Positions 47,201-60,479 of a stretch of 64,000 nucleotides of DNA are shown here, in pieces. The stretch is taken from NCBI RefSeq assembly GCF_008831285.2, contig NC_045141.1, positions 5,535,224 through 5,599,223 on the forward strand, in the 5' to 3' direction. The notes below the pieces were generated by a model. The model was not told the origin of the DNA, made no database searches, and saw nothing but the letters and a program-made list of their open reading frames with translations. This DNA comes from Nymphaea colorata (Eukaryota; Streptophyta; Magnoliopsida; Nymphaeales; Nymphaeaceae). The stretch's first letter is position 1; each line of letters starts with the position of its first letter. Position numbers and translations under genes: made by a program.

Positions 47201-47940
47201 TATATCCTATTGTCAACAGCACAATTTCTTTTCAATAGTAGAATTAGATCCATAAAAAATGAGAATATTACTTGAGCTATAAAAAATAACAGACTTAGGC
47301 AATGCAAGTGACAAAAGATATATGTGACCATTCATGCTTGATCAATACATGAAATAACAAGTATAATAATAAGGCCCTTTATATATTTTTTTTCCTAAGC
47401 AAGTGTGAGAGGCCATTGCGGCCTCACTTTGGTGATAAACCACGACATAACAATACACTTTACTCCCCCTACACTGTCGGAAGGGTGGGCAAATGGCCTC
47501 CCCTTCTCCATTATGATAGAAAGGGCCCTCCCCATTTTGTCATCTTTTTCACAACGGACCAGGCCCCTGACGGAGTCTGTTCTGCTGGTGCTGCTGCAAG
47601 GCAAAGAGACGCGAGGCTGCCTGGGTATGTGTTCCTCGTCTGCTTCTCTCCCTCTCGTCCAGAAGGAGGCACTGCTATCGACGGGAAAAGAAAAAGGCAG
47701 GCCTGCCACTTGGTGGACCATGCCCTCCTTTTTCGTCGGTGGTTTCCATCGGTGATAGAGAGAAGGGCATCTGTGCTCCTTTGATTTGCTTCAGGGAGGA
47801 CCCAACTGCATTCTTATTGGTATACCATCCTTTTTCTCTCTTTGTTTAATTTTGATATAGAAAGGAGGATGCTGAGATGAAAGATGAATACAATCAAATT
47901 TTCATATTAAAAGAACTCAAGATTCATTTTGCCCCTCTGC
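47201..47940. other. GC-rich block of unknown origin (about 47395-47790)
   Basis: Around 47395-47790 the sequence becomes much richer in G+C than its neighbours and is open in three overlapping frames (47395-47721 minus, 47405-47755 and 47416-47784 plus). None resembles a known protein. Several frames open at once argues for composition rather than coding. It could be an LTR or UTR part of the neighbouring copia remnant or a separate insert. Confidence 0.35.
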
Positions 47941-47946
47941 TTTTTC

Positions 47947-47947
<1 letters not shown>

Positions 47948-47995
<48 letters not shown>

Positions 47996-48016
47996 GGGGA
48001 GAGAGAGAGAGAGTGA
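47948..48016. repeat. (TA)n microsatellite followed by (GA)n
   Basis: About 45 bases of uninterrupted TA are followed by G8 and then GAGAGAGAGAGA. It is a pure repeat and likely length-variable. Confidence 0.95.
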
Positions 48017-48290
48017 GTGAAATTGGTACGTACTTGACCATTTGATTTTTCCAGGATAAAAGTTTCAGAGAAATTCAAAGAGAGAAAAATGTGATGTTTT
48101 AGTCTTTGGCCGTTAAAAAAAGATGGAAAATAGCCTGATATCTTGGAAAAAAATGAAAAAAAGCTGATTTAGAAAGAGAGAAATTGGTAGGCATGCGACC
48201 ATTTGATTTTTCCGAGAGAAAAGTGAGGGAGAAAGTCAAAGAGAAAAGAAGAGGTGATATTTTAGTCTTTGGCCGTTGAAAGCACAATCG
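48013..48290. repeat. direct duplication of about 110 bp
   Basis: 48013-48116 and 48174-48288 share GAAATTGGTA, GACCATTTGATTTTTCC, AAAGTT/AAAGTGAGG, GTCAAAGAGA/TTCAAAGAGA, GATGTTTTAGTC/GATATTTTAGTC and TTTGGCCGTT. A 57-bp A-rich stretch lies between them. No gene is present. Confidence 0.8.
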
Positions 48291-48827
48291 CTTAAACTGT
48301 AAACAACCACTTGTAAACAGTTTGCATCATAAGGTACTTGCTAATAAATCAGTTGCACATGAGAATATTATCGGTGGTTAAACACTGATGACTAAGTACT
48401 TTACCTTTAATATACCATAACCATAAAAGACAATCTTCCCATGGTTGAAGCTCAATATTCAAGTGTTTGGCACAGCTGTACAATGGACAAACTTTTTATA
48501 CAAAAAGAAATAACTCAAATATCAAAACTGAAATAGTCTTTCAGGAAACTACACTTGGCAAACACATTTAAGTAGCTTACCTTTCCACTGAAAACTCTTA
48601 ATTCTTCAAGTCACAACAGGAATTAATTTCATTTCCTGACAAACAAATGGAACTCTCTAGGACATGCCTTTTTACCCTAGGAAAACCCAACAAGAGGGTA
48701 TGAAATGAGACCAATTTTCCTGCGTTCATAAATATGCCAAGGAAAATCCATAGATGCCACACGAATTCTTGAAGAAACTTCATCAATTAAGACATTGACT
48801 AAAGAAAAATAAAAATAGACGTGTTAC
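48291..48827. other. AT-rich spacer
   Basis: Nothing recognisable. A minus-strand frame at 48598-48786 (MMKFLQEFVWHLWIFLGIF...) is hydrophobic and unlike any known family. Confidence 0.5.
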
Positions 48828-48966
48828 CCAAGAGGGAGACAGAGAGCAAGATTGCTCTTCTTGACTCCTTATGTAGTTCGCAGGATTCTGCTTTCTGATC
48901 TTTGAAAATGCTGCATTCTGCCGCTCTAACATTGTCAAGTACTTTGGCATCAACTTAATTGTAAGC
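48828..48966 (-). other. probable exon of an unidentified gene
   Basis: On the minus strand the acceptor TTTTACAG is followed by 46 open codons (LTIKLMPKYLTMLERQ, NAAFSKIRKQNPANYIRSQE) up to a donor TGG/GTAACA. Charged, helix-like composition and good splice signals make it look like real coding sequence. I recognise no family. Similar exon-like pieces on the same strand lie at 51008-51133 and about 51300-51445, beyond a copia insertion, and may belong to the same gene. Confidence 0.35.
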
Positions 48967-49426
48967 CTGTAAAAGAGAAAGAAGGATAAAGATGATGAAC
49001 AAAAGAAATTAATGTGGTTTGGAAGAAAAATTCCTACTCCACAACTTAGTCATCAATTTCATGATGATCTGGTTCCCTTAGCCCAGTATTTACACATTGC
49101 TATGTCTGATTCGAATTTGAATCAGTTTCCATGGGCGTACAATCTGTTAGCTTGAATTTCTCCTGTGGTTTTGAATAGGAGAAACTGACATTCTCCCAAA
49201 ATCTTTCATCACTGTGAAGAGGCGTTTTTGTTGCTTGTCCGATTGGCTTTGCTTCCATATTTATTGCTCTTAATTTGCTGGAATTCTGATTTATTGCTGG
49301 CTGATTTGATTTTCTGCCATATTAGTTATGCCTGATTTCCTGCAGTTATGGTCCACTCCTGATCTCCTGGAGTTATGAAACATTGAGGACGCACCTGATT
49401 TTCTGGAGTGAGCTGGTGTGTTATCA
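48967..49426 (-). repeat. probable 3' LTR of a Ty1/copia remnant
   Basis: On the minus strand a purine tract TTGAGGGGGGA (49427-49437) is followed by TGATAACACACC, a fit for the start of a copia LTR. It stands right after the end of the RNase H/pol frame (FTKPLSQ, LRGDDN). The far end of the LTR cannot be fixed because no second copy is present in the window; it must lie before the exon-like sequence at 48966. Confidence 0.5.
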
Positions 49427-50425
49427 TCCCCCCTCAACCGAAGGGAAGGCTGCATATGTAAGCCAAGATGCTGAATCATTGCTGAGACAATGGTTTGGTA
49501 AAAAGATATGTAAGCTGACCTTCGGTTGTGACGAATTGAGTATTCATATTTCCCAGTGCAACTAGTTCATGAACAAAATGATAATCGAGTTCCAAAATGT
49601 TCCATACGTGAATGAAAGACTGTTTTGATAGTGGTATGTAGTGCCGAAATGTTGTCACTCAATAGAATTGGTGCTTTGGAGAGGTAGACACCGAGATCTT
49701 GTTAAATAAGGATAAGCCATTTAATTTCAGCAGCAGCTCCGGGCGAGGGCCCGATATTCAGCTTCACAGGACAAGCGAGCAACAGTCGGTTGTTTCTTAG
49801 TGCTCCAGGATATACAATTTGGACCAAGAAATGTGCAGTATCCTGAAGTCGATTGGCGTGTATCTGGACAGCCTGCCCAGTCTGCATCATAGTACGCTCG
49901 GAGAGTCAAATCTTGGGATTTATTGAGACATGCCTCGAACATATCGTATAATCTGTTTCTGAATTGACATGAAAAATTTACTATATAGGAGAGATCTGGC
50001 CGTGTAAGGATCAAGTATTGAAGTGCACCTGCAAGACCTCGATATGCTTTAGCATTGGAATAAGAAGAATCAATTTCCTCAGGAGATTTGGAACCAACAG
50101 TAATAGGTGCGCTCACTATTTTACATTGCTGCATTTGTGCTCTAGAAATAATGTCTTGAGGATATCTAGACTGATGCATAAACAAGCCATTGGAAGTCCT
50201 TGAAACATGAATTCCCAATAAGTAATTCAGATCACCCAGATCATTCATAGCAAATTATTGTTTGACGGTGATGAGGAATTACATTATAAATGAATGTGAA
50301 TTTCCTGTAAGAATGATATCATCAACATACAGTAATAGAATAGTGATAGATTTTAGCCCATGATGCACTCCAGTGGATCTGGTAGAATTTGGTGGCTGCA
50401 TATGCTGAAATCTAAATTGTTTCTC
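49427..50425 (-). pseudogene. Ty1/copia remnant: end of RT, RNase H, PPT
   Basis: Minus-strand pol frame: LLLYVDDIILTGNS (RT catalytic box, about 50300-50340), MNDLGDLNYLLGIHVSRT, RPDLSYIVNFSCQF, then RNase H with LRAYYDADWAGCPDTRQSTS, SCEAEYRALA, and the tail LDYHFVHELVALGNM, FTKPLSQ. The main open part is 49727-50248, and frames shift near 50250 and 49720. This is the 3' portion of a copia element distinct from the 45-47 kb remnant, in which these domains are missing. Upstream (right) it is cut off at about 50430 by GC-rich sequence of other origin. Confidence 0.9.
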
Positions 50426-51007
50426 TTCCCATTACTTGACCCGAATTGATGTGTTTGTTAAGCTGTTAGCTAGTCGTCCTCTTTGGCCAGCTCAGCAGTC
50501 TTGGCCCACCTGTTCGCCTCACACTGGTTGCCCCTTACCTTGGTATGAGGTGGGGCCGTTGGTTCCCAAGTCATATATGGTCACCCTTTCACCACCCTCC
50601 TCAAGGATGCGTCCGAGCTCATTTGGTGCATCGATGCAAACACTGCCTAGCATTCCGCCGGCCAGAGCTGGCGTCATCTTGCCGGAGAATGGGGAAAACA
50701 CTTGGACGAGACCATCTGAATTCCAAGATGTTGCACTACAACCTTATACTCCAAAGAGTGATGTGTGACCCCTTGGGATCAAACGCTTTTCAATATTCAC
50801 TATAATGGGCAATATTGTATGGACTTGCTTAAGAAGTCACTAAAATAGAGGAAAAAGGAAGCTGACCAATTTAAGGAACTAAAGAATAAATGGCCATCAA
50901 AAGGATGAGCAAGCATAAAGAGAAACCAAAAATTTGCACAAAATAGTCAGTCAAAAATCTTTTTCCACTTGATCTGAAATGTAAACACTTCAAATTGCAA
51001 ATGAGGA
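50426..51007. other. GC-rich unidentified segment, then spacer
   Basis: 50436-50805 is open on both strands (minus: FSGKMTPALAGGMLGSVCID, LEEGGERVTIYDLGTNGP; plus: 110 codons). The minus-strand translation has a protein-like composition, but I recognise no family. It starts exactly where the copia RT similarity stops, so it is either a second insertion into the element or its neighbour. From 50806 on the sequence is AT-rich and empty. Confidence 0.3.
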
Positions 51008-51445
51008 TTATAAAACTCCACGGTCCAATGCAGCCACCGATATTTCATCTTTGAAGGCTCGTTGACTATGTATCACTTCAGATGGATGACCAGAGTGATG
51101 CACTGCTTGTTCTCTCCTTCCATACTTTTCTGTCTGCAACATAGTACTCAAAATGCAGTTAAATATCAGGCACCTCAATCTTCAAAATTGCAAAATCGCT
51201 TGGAGTCCAAGATTTGCTAACAGTTCAAGATGCTGATAAAGCTGACACAAGGTGTTGAATTGTCAATCCTATTGATTGTTCAACTACTTGTAGAAAATAA
51301 TAATACATCGTAATAAAAAATTCTCTTCGACGTGCATGCTTAAAACAAGACATGAAAGGGGTGACAACATCATCACAGAATCGAAGTCTTGCCAGACCTT
51401 CACGCACCTTTGCTTCAGCACCATTCATGCATGGATGCACGGTTT
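51008..51445 (-). other. two probable exons of an unidentified gene
   Basis: The first piece starts at 51445 after ATCATGCAG and reads TVHPCMNGAEAKVREGLARL, RFCDDVVTPFMSCFKHARRR; its end is unclear (about 51300-51340). The second (51008-51133) follows CTATGTTGCAG and reads TEKYGRREQAVHHSGHPSEV, IHSQRAFKDEISVAALDRGV, then a TAA. Both have good acceptors and soluble-protein composition. No donor is clear for the first piece, and the second ends in a stop without a donor, so it may be a last exon. The family is unknown. Confidence 0.35.
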
Positions 51446-54400
51446 CTGCATGATATCATCATCATGTCACACAAATACTGATTAATGGCTCATGTTGGCT
51501 TGTAGGTGAACTTTCCACTTCAAAAATGGCAATATACATTGATGCATAGGAAGCAGTGATAAAAATTCCCCTAATCCCTTTCTTCACAACCCCCTTCTAT
51601 TGGCTACCAATTTTAATGAGAAAATACAATGCATGCAGAATCAGGGATCAAATCTTTATAGATAATCCTATTGCCTCCTTGTTCTATTGCACCATTAATA
51701 ATTATGAAGACAGGTAGAGTCTCCTCCACAAAAAAGCGAATTCAAGTGTCCTAGGCACTCAAAAGAGAAAGGGGCTAGCCTTTTCAATAAATAAGAGGCT
51801 TGAAGTGAGAAACAAAACAAAGTGAAGATACCGATGTAGAAGGAGTAGCAGCAAATATAGATGAATATGCAACTCCAGTGTACACATGCATCCTTATATA
51901 CCTAGGTATAGCCATGACATGTGCAACTAACATACATGCATTTAAATACAATCACAAGCTCAATAAATTGAACACTACTCTAAACAATCAAACTACAACT
52001 ACTTTAACTAGGACTCAAACAAGCATGGCATTCTGAACCATGAGCACTACTCTAAACCACGTCCGCACTATACTAAACTACAACTAAGAAGGCAAGAAGA
52101 AATTTCAATTTTAAATCAAACTTTCACGCATCTCGAACTAGATCATAACATCAAGAAAAATCAATTTAGAATGTGTTCTTCACAAGAAAAAAACATAAAT
52201 TTCATAACGACAACCAAATGGATTCATGTTGGACTAAGAGAAACTTGATTGGCTGTACAGAAAATGATGAAGGACATGCACAAGGGATATTCAAGCCCTT
52301 CGCTCCCTCCCTCTCTCTCCCTCTCTCTCCCTCTCATGTATAAGCCCTGACTTAATCTCTCTCTCTTATATATGTAACCCGATGTTAAATATGCCAACAT
52401 ATATAACAGTCAAGAAGAATACTTTTGTGTATATAGACAAGGTAGTGTGTTAAATTCTAAATAATTTCATTGCATTTATGAAGTGCCCGTGCATTTCATA
52501 TTGTTGATTCGTTATTAGTTTGAGCCTTCCCCAACTTCTACGATAATATAAGCAATTGTGTGACTGGGTCCACTGAGATTGGATTCTTTTAGAGATAAGT
52601 TGGATAAGGAAATATGTATGCGGAAATTTACATGTGAAGTTGACAAAGGGGAGTTTTGTGTTCGCTCCTCCCTTTTGAAAGATGAACGATGAGTCCCTTT
52701 TTACGATCTGAAGTTTTTTCTTTTATTGTCTCTTATAGTCACTTTCGTCCTAAAATTAATTTATTTTCTGCAGATCAAGTACTTCCCTATGCCATGCTTC
52801 ACTTTCTCCTTCTCAATTTATTTTTGTTTTTTTTTAACATTTCAATTGGAGATTGGCCTCAGGTAAGTTCATTTATGTATTATACTTGGATTTATGTTGA
52901 TGCTAGCTTCTAACTAGTTTAACAAGACAAGCTAATGTTGAATTGAGATATATATTTCTCTTTAAATGAAGTTTCTTAATAATAAGTGAATGTGAATGTT
53001 TTATTTTAGTGTTTTATTGATTGACATTTTGAGTACCATTTGTCATTGTCATGCATGCCTAGGCAGGTATAGCAGGAAAATGCATAGCAGAAAAAGTGCA
53101 ACCTCAGATATAGGTGTGACAGAATGTAAATATATATATCTGTATATCTGCATATAAAGAGAAAGACTTGTGATTTCTGAATTTCCTTAGAAGCTTTTGA
53201 AGAATGTGTTTCATGAACTAGATTTTCTTGTCATGGTTGATGGGTTTGAACTTTTTAAATGAGTGTTCTTTTAAGAAAAAAATACATTAGCAGAGCTATT
53301 TTATCTAACCATTTCCATGCATAGCTTTCACATGCCTATTTTATTTAGGTACCAGTTGAAATCTTAACATAGATCTCTGCATTGCATTCTGCAAACAAAT
53401 AATCACTGGCTTTTTTTTTGCTGTTAGTACAGATTAGTTGCCAAGCATGTAGTAGTTGCTATTTTTCCTAAGCTTGTTTAGCATACATCCCATTTGAGAA
53501 TGAACTGGCACCTTTCTTTGAGAAGTTTTTTATTTTCATGCTTCATGTCTGTAGTGATAGTAGATTGTGACCAAGGAAGTTGAAAATTCTTGCTCAATGA
53601 TGTTTTGAGTTATGACAGCAGTTGGAGTGATTGTTGCACTGAAATTATGAAAGAATTCTAAATTTTCCAGAGAAATGGAACTGCCTGAGGAAAAAGGAAC
53701 TCAATCAGATGAATATGAATGATTTGAGAAATAATTTTTTTGAACTTGATATTTATTCACTCAAATTGTTTAGTTTAGGATCATTTGTTTACTCTTCTAG
53801 TATTTACAAGTATTAAAAAGCCTATTCAGCATTGTTGTTTCTAATTCTTCATTCTTAGTTGCTACGATATATCCCATATGATATCTATTATGAAACTGAT
53901 ACTGATACTTTATGGAGATCTGTTCTTTTCTTGAGACAGCTGATCGATATGTGTGTGTGCAGGATTAAACACTTAAATGGTGTGTGCAGGATTATACACC
54001 TAGATGGCAAATGCCTTTGTTCCTATTTCTTTGATTAGGCCCCACTTTATGTACTGGGAGAAATTGTGTCGGAAAATGTTATTTATTCAATTTAATTTGT
54101 AGATATTTTTATCACGTTCTGTTTAGTGGGACACTGTTGTAGATTAGTTACAGTGAAACTTTTATGTGTATCTTTAAGAGTTTAAAACTGAAACTGGTTA
54201 GATTTGATGAAAAGTGAAAACCTCATTGTAGAAACTCAGATATTTCTAATCTAAGTGGTATACCTTTTTTTTCCTGCTTAGTTGTATAAGCTCAGATGTA
54301 GGGGAAATATACACTACTAATTGGTTGTTAATGACCCACGAGTATATAAACTTCTAAAGTGTTGGCAAAAACTTTGTTACGAAACTATTCTTAAGTCCTT

Positions 54401-55309
54401 CCAAAACCCAAACATGTGGAGTGCTATATAAACTATGAACTTGCCTGGGTTATAATCAATAATATGATGAGTCATAGACTATTCAGAAGCCTTCTCTCCA
54501 TAAGCTAAGATGACATTAATTAGGGTTCTTGTAAATTTCTATTAAAGGTTGAGACATATACCAAATTGACGTCAGAATTGCTTTTTTAATAAGAATTAAA
54601 TGTAGAAGTTTATATGAATCTCCCTCTTCGGCAAAACTTTCTATGGTAAGATTCTTCACCTGAGGAAAGTTTTATAGTGTAATGTGAACTCCTATGTTTT
54701 GCTTTAATAAATTTAAGTTATTTGTCACATCTCTAAATTTTAAAATCTTGTTCTTTTGATACAACTATATTTTGCTAAGATAAATTTTAAACTTTGTTAT
54801 TCTGCTACAACTCTATTTTGCTAAGATAACTTTTTTAGGTATAGTCATTCTTCTTTTATATATGTCAATGACATGATTATTACAATTAGTAGCAAGATGG
54901 ACATTGTAAATATTTTTATGGCCCTTTTATTGGCTTGCTAAAGTTTGAACTTATTGTCATTTTCTTCCCACTGCATGATTTTATTTATTTTTTGTGCACA
55001 AGAAAGTTGAACAGAAGATAACCCCTATTTGTTTTTCTTTTTTCATTTTTTAATGTCAAAGTAAAGCTTAGAATTAGCTCTGCTTTATAATTTTTTCCAT
55101 AGAATTTTGTGACTTTTTTTTTATTTGGTCTACATTTGGATAAATCCAGCTGAAGTTGGTTCTGTTGATTATCATTTTTTGGTTCTGATAATGCACATAC
55201 TTCACAATCAAAGTGGTATCGATCATTTTGTAGTGGTTCAATCTGCTTTTGAGTTTATTATTTTTGCTTTTGGTTGAACATTAATCTTTAACAACTCATT
55301 TAGCTATAG
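51446..55309. other. AT-rich spacer, no supported gene
   Basis: A CT-rich microsatellite lies at 52300-52335. I searched the plus strand for JmjN and the catalytic JmjC exon (W-G-D-P-K-x-W-Y-G) belonging to the downstream demethylase fragment and found neither. A weak plus-strand frame at 52689-52913 matches nothing. The region could be intron or intergenic DNA. Confidence 0.5.
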
Positions 55310-57517
<2,208 letters not shown>

Positions 57518-58839
57518 GTAAGCTGGCAACTTATTTGATTGCTAAACTAATTAAGGCGTCATATTTTTAAAGCTTATCACTAAGGAAATGGTGGATATTG
57601 TCTTCTTAACCTTTAATGGAGTTATCTAGGGAACCACTTTTTCTATGTTCACAATGAGAGCACCATATACCAGCTTAGTTACAATGCTTGGCATGTTCAC
57701 AGACTCTTCCAAGCTGTGGAATCTGTATTCAGGTTTGGAATTGGGAGTAACTATTCATAGTAGCAGCTCTGTATTTATCCAACTGCCCTTGATTCAAACT
57801 TTAATGGCTGCATAGTATAAATAATTTTGCTAGGTAAACCTTATCCCTTCATTAATTATACCAAGTTTGGATAGAACCCGGCTCTTTTTTGGCTTGACCA
57901 ATGGAAGCTTGAATCTGAATGTATTTGTATGATTAATTAGGCTCTGATTTTCATCAAGATTTTCCTTCCTTTCTCAAGTTCCATGTCCTATATTTTGACT
58001 GCCAGAACCGTATTTATGTAAACATTATTTTGATTACTGTTGGTGGTTGTTCTTGAAATTTATATACTTGGACAATGTCTAGATATGAACACTCCATGAG
58101 CGACTGAAAATCTACAATGCGTGCTTAATCTAAAACAGAATTACTGAATTGAAAGCAAGAATCTGTTCGTAACTCAATTTGGGCTAACTCACTCGAATCA
58201 GTGGAAAATGATGATCATACATGAGGAAATGGAAAAAACAAGGTGTCATTTCTTAAAATGATTGTCCTAACACTAGAATTGAGACTTCAAAAATGGAAAT
58301 GGAGCTGGAGATAATATGCTTATGCTGAGGAGATCTTATCGTGGGTCTAGTCAAGTCTGCATGTGTTTTCATGACAATAAATGATTGAAAAATGTGGGAA
58401 ATTGGCTATTTCTAGATCATTTCTGACCAAATGTAAGCTAATAAACTTGTTTGGGTGTTTCCATTGACTTATACAAATGGAAATAACCCCAACTGCTTAG
58501 TAATACAATTCTCAGGACTTCCGTAGTTATTTGCAAAGCCTGAGAAAATGGATAAAATAAGTTGATCGGGAGCAAAATGTTCATTTTCTATGTGATGATG
58601 AATTGAGTTCATGGCCCTTATATTTGATGTATGATCTGCTTTGGTGTAGTTCATGGCCCTTATATTTGAAATTCTTTTGGAATAATCAGTTAAATATCCC
58701 ATTTAAGAACGGTAAAATAGTCATTTTTAACCAACTCTTAGCACAGTTTGGTTCATGCTATAGAAAGGCTATAAACTAGGACAATTGGTATAACTAAAGG
58801 CCTAATTAGACAACATCCAGTGAACCTGTAGTCGGTTCA
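57518..58839. other. AT-rich spacer; one arm of a long inverted repeat
   Basis: No FYRC exon was found after the FYRN donor at 57517. GTTCATGGCCCTTATATTTG occurs twice (58607 and 58648). The left arm of a 40-bp inverted repeat lies at 58031-58070. Confidence 0.5.
58031..58070. repeat. left arm of a perfect 40-bp inverted repeat
   Basis: The sequence beginning TGATTACTGTTGGTGG and ending AATTTATATACTTG is present in perfect reverse complement at 59397-59436. The arms are 1.33 kb apart. Similarity falls off outside both arms except for a weak A/T-rich extension. Confidence 0.95.
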
Positions 58840-59235
58840 TTTGGGGTGATTCAACAGATGGGAGGCATGATCATGCAGTGAGGTGGTTCTCCCTGTGCTT
58901 ACCTTTAGAGGAGGATGGGGCTGGTTTGAAAGATTTGAGTACCCTTAATAATGCTTGGATGATCTAGTTGACACTCAAGGCCAAGTTAGTGGACTCCTTA
59001 TGGTGCTACTTGTGTTGACAGAAGTATTTGTGCAACCATAGCCTTTGGTTGCAGACTCGCAGAACTTATTCCACCTGGAGCTGGAAGGGTCTCATGTGGG
59101 GATGGGAGGAAATTTCTCATCTTGTCTCTTAGAAAGTGATTAATGTCTGATCAAAACAGTGCGATTGGGGTCTGCTGTGCTACTTTTTTCAATGTTTGGA
59201 ACCTCCAACATCTGTGAACTATAAGCAGAAGCTGG
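58840..59235 (+). pseudogene. LINE (L1-type) reverse transcriptase C-terminal fragment
   Basis: The plus strand reads WGDSTDGRHDHAVRWFSLCL, PLEEDGAGLKDLSTLNNAWM, AKLVDSLWCYLC, STWSWKGLMWGWEEISHLVS. These match in order the W-G......VxW...C.P...GGLGLRDL...N.A...K...DSLW and SWxWKGIxWGWE blocks found after the RT palm in plant L1 elements (zf-RVT region). Stops (TAG after WMI, TAG after WCYLC) and the absence of endonuclease and catalytic RT blocks show a dead fragment. Confidence 0.8.
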
Positions 59236-60479
59236 TGGGGTGATTCACTCATAGAATGCTTGGGATGTGGAAGGTTTTTGGGTCTTTGAACTCCTTTAGC
59301 TATGAGGAGTGTTCGTTTGGTAACTAATAGAGACACTTTGTTATGGTCTGATTAGGTTGTGATTGTCCTCAACTGTAACCTGTCATATTACATTCACAAG
59401 TATATAAATTTCAAGAACAACCACCAACAGTAATCAAAAAGTTTATTTTCTTAATTCATGCATGCATTCACTTATCTAATTCATACACACATGCACGATC
59501 TCTAGAAAGTATGTGAAACAATTCAAGTTACAGAACATGACTGAGCTATATTGCAACAAAGAATTTGGAATCTCACTTAGTTTTGAAAAGAAAATACAAG
59601 AATCCTATCAATCTAACCAACAAATACATTTGGAACATAAAAGTTTTCTATAAAACATTGGAAACCCTTTTTTTCCAAAAACAAGCTTTGCTTGAAAAAT
59701 TGAAAATCTTCTTTAAAAGAGAATTTGGTACAATTTCAATTCAAAATTCCTATCTTTTGATCAACCAATTTTCAAATTTGATCAATTGATCAATTTTTTC
59801 AAGCTAAATCAACTATTTAAGTCAAGTTCATTTTTTAATTTACTTTAAACTAAGTTCAAAATTTTGATATTGCATATTAACTTCAAGTTCACGAACTAAA
59901 ACTCCAATTTTCAACTATTTACAAATCAAATCCTCAATTTACAAATATAATTTCAAACCAGATTTCCTTAACTCTCAAATTTTTAGATCAAATCAATGGT
60001 CCCAACTAGAATCAATCTTGAACAATTTTCAATTTTGCCAAAATTCAAAAGAATTTGCCCAAATTTCTAAAACAAATTGAGTTTTTAAATAACTTGTCCA
60101 AACCAATTAGATTTTCAAATAACTTGTTTAAAATCCATTTCATTTTATCTAAAACATGGTCAAAACATTGGTTGTTCAAAATTAAGTTCAAATGGACTTC
60201 AAAATCAAATTTCAAACCCTTATGCACAAACATATATAATGCATCAATCAAATGACTTGTACAACTTTTGAGAAATGCTTAGTCTTAGGTCCAATTATCC
60301 ATGTTAAAGGCGGGGAGACATGGTTAGACATCGTACTAGTAGGCGGATCCCTTTCTCTTGCAATTTTTCTAATATCCAAATCTCAAATAAAGAAAGATTG
60401 GGACATGGTGGATAGGCTCAAAACAACACCAAAAGGGGGTGGTAAGGACCCTGTTCAATGTGAACATGTCAACCCCAAA
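59236..60479. other. very AT-rich spacer; right arm of inverted repeat
   Basis: 59397-59436 is the reverse-complement partner of 58031-58070. From 59560 to 60250 the sequence is dominated by CAAATTT/AATTTTC words; ORFs there are Lys/Asn/Phe/Leu-rich and meaningless. A plus-strand frame from 60252 leads into the NLR fragment. Confidence 0.5.
59397..59436. repeat. right arm of a perfect 40-bp inverted repeat
   Basis: Reverse complement of 58031-58070 without mismatch. The arms enclose 1326 bp that include a LINE fragment. Confidence 0.95.

Noticed and set aside
47395-47784. Three overlapping ORFs of 108-122 codons in a GC-rich block
   Set aside because: Three frames are open at once on both strands, with no family match; composition is the simpler explanation.
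60055-60255. Plus-strand ORF rich in Lys/Asn/Phe as a coiled-coil domain of the NLR
   Set aside because: The sequence is an AATTT/CAAAT low-complexity run, shows no heptad or EDVID-type motif, and is separated by stops from the NB-ARC frame.
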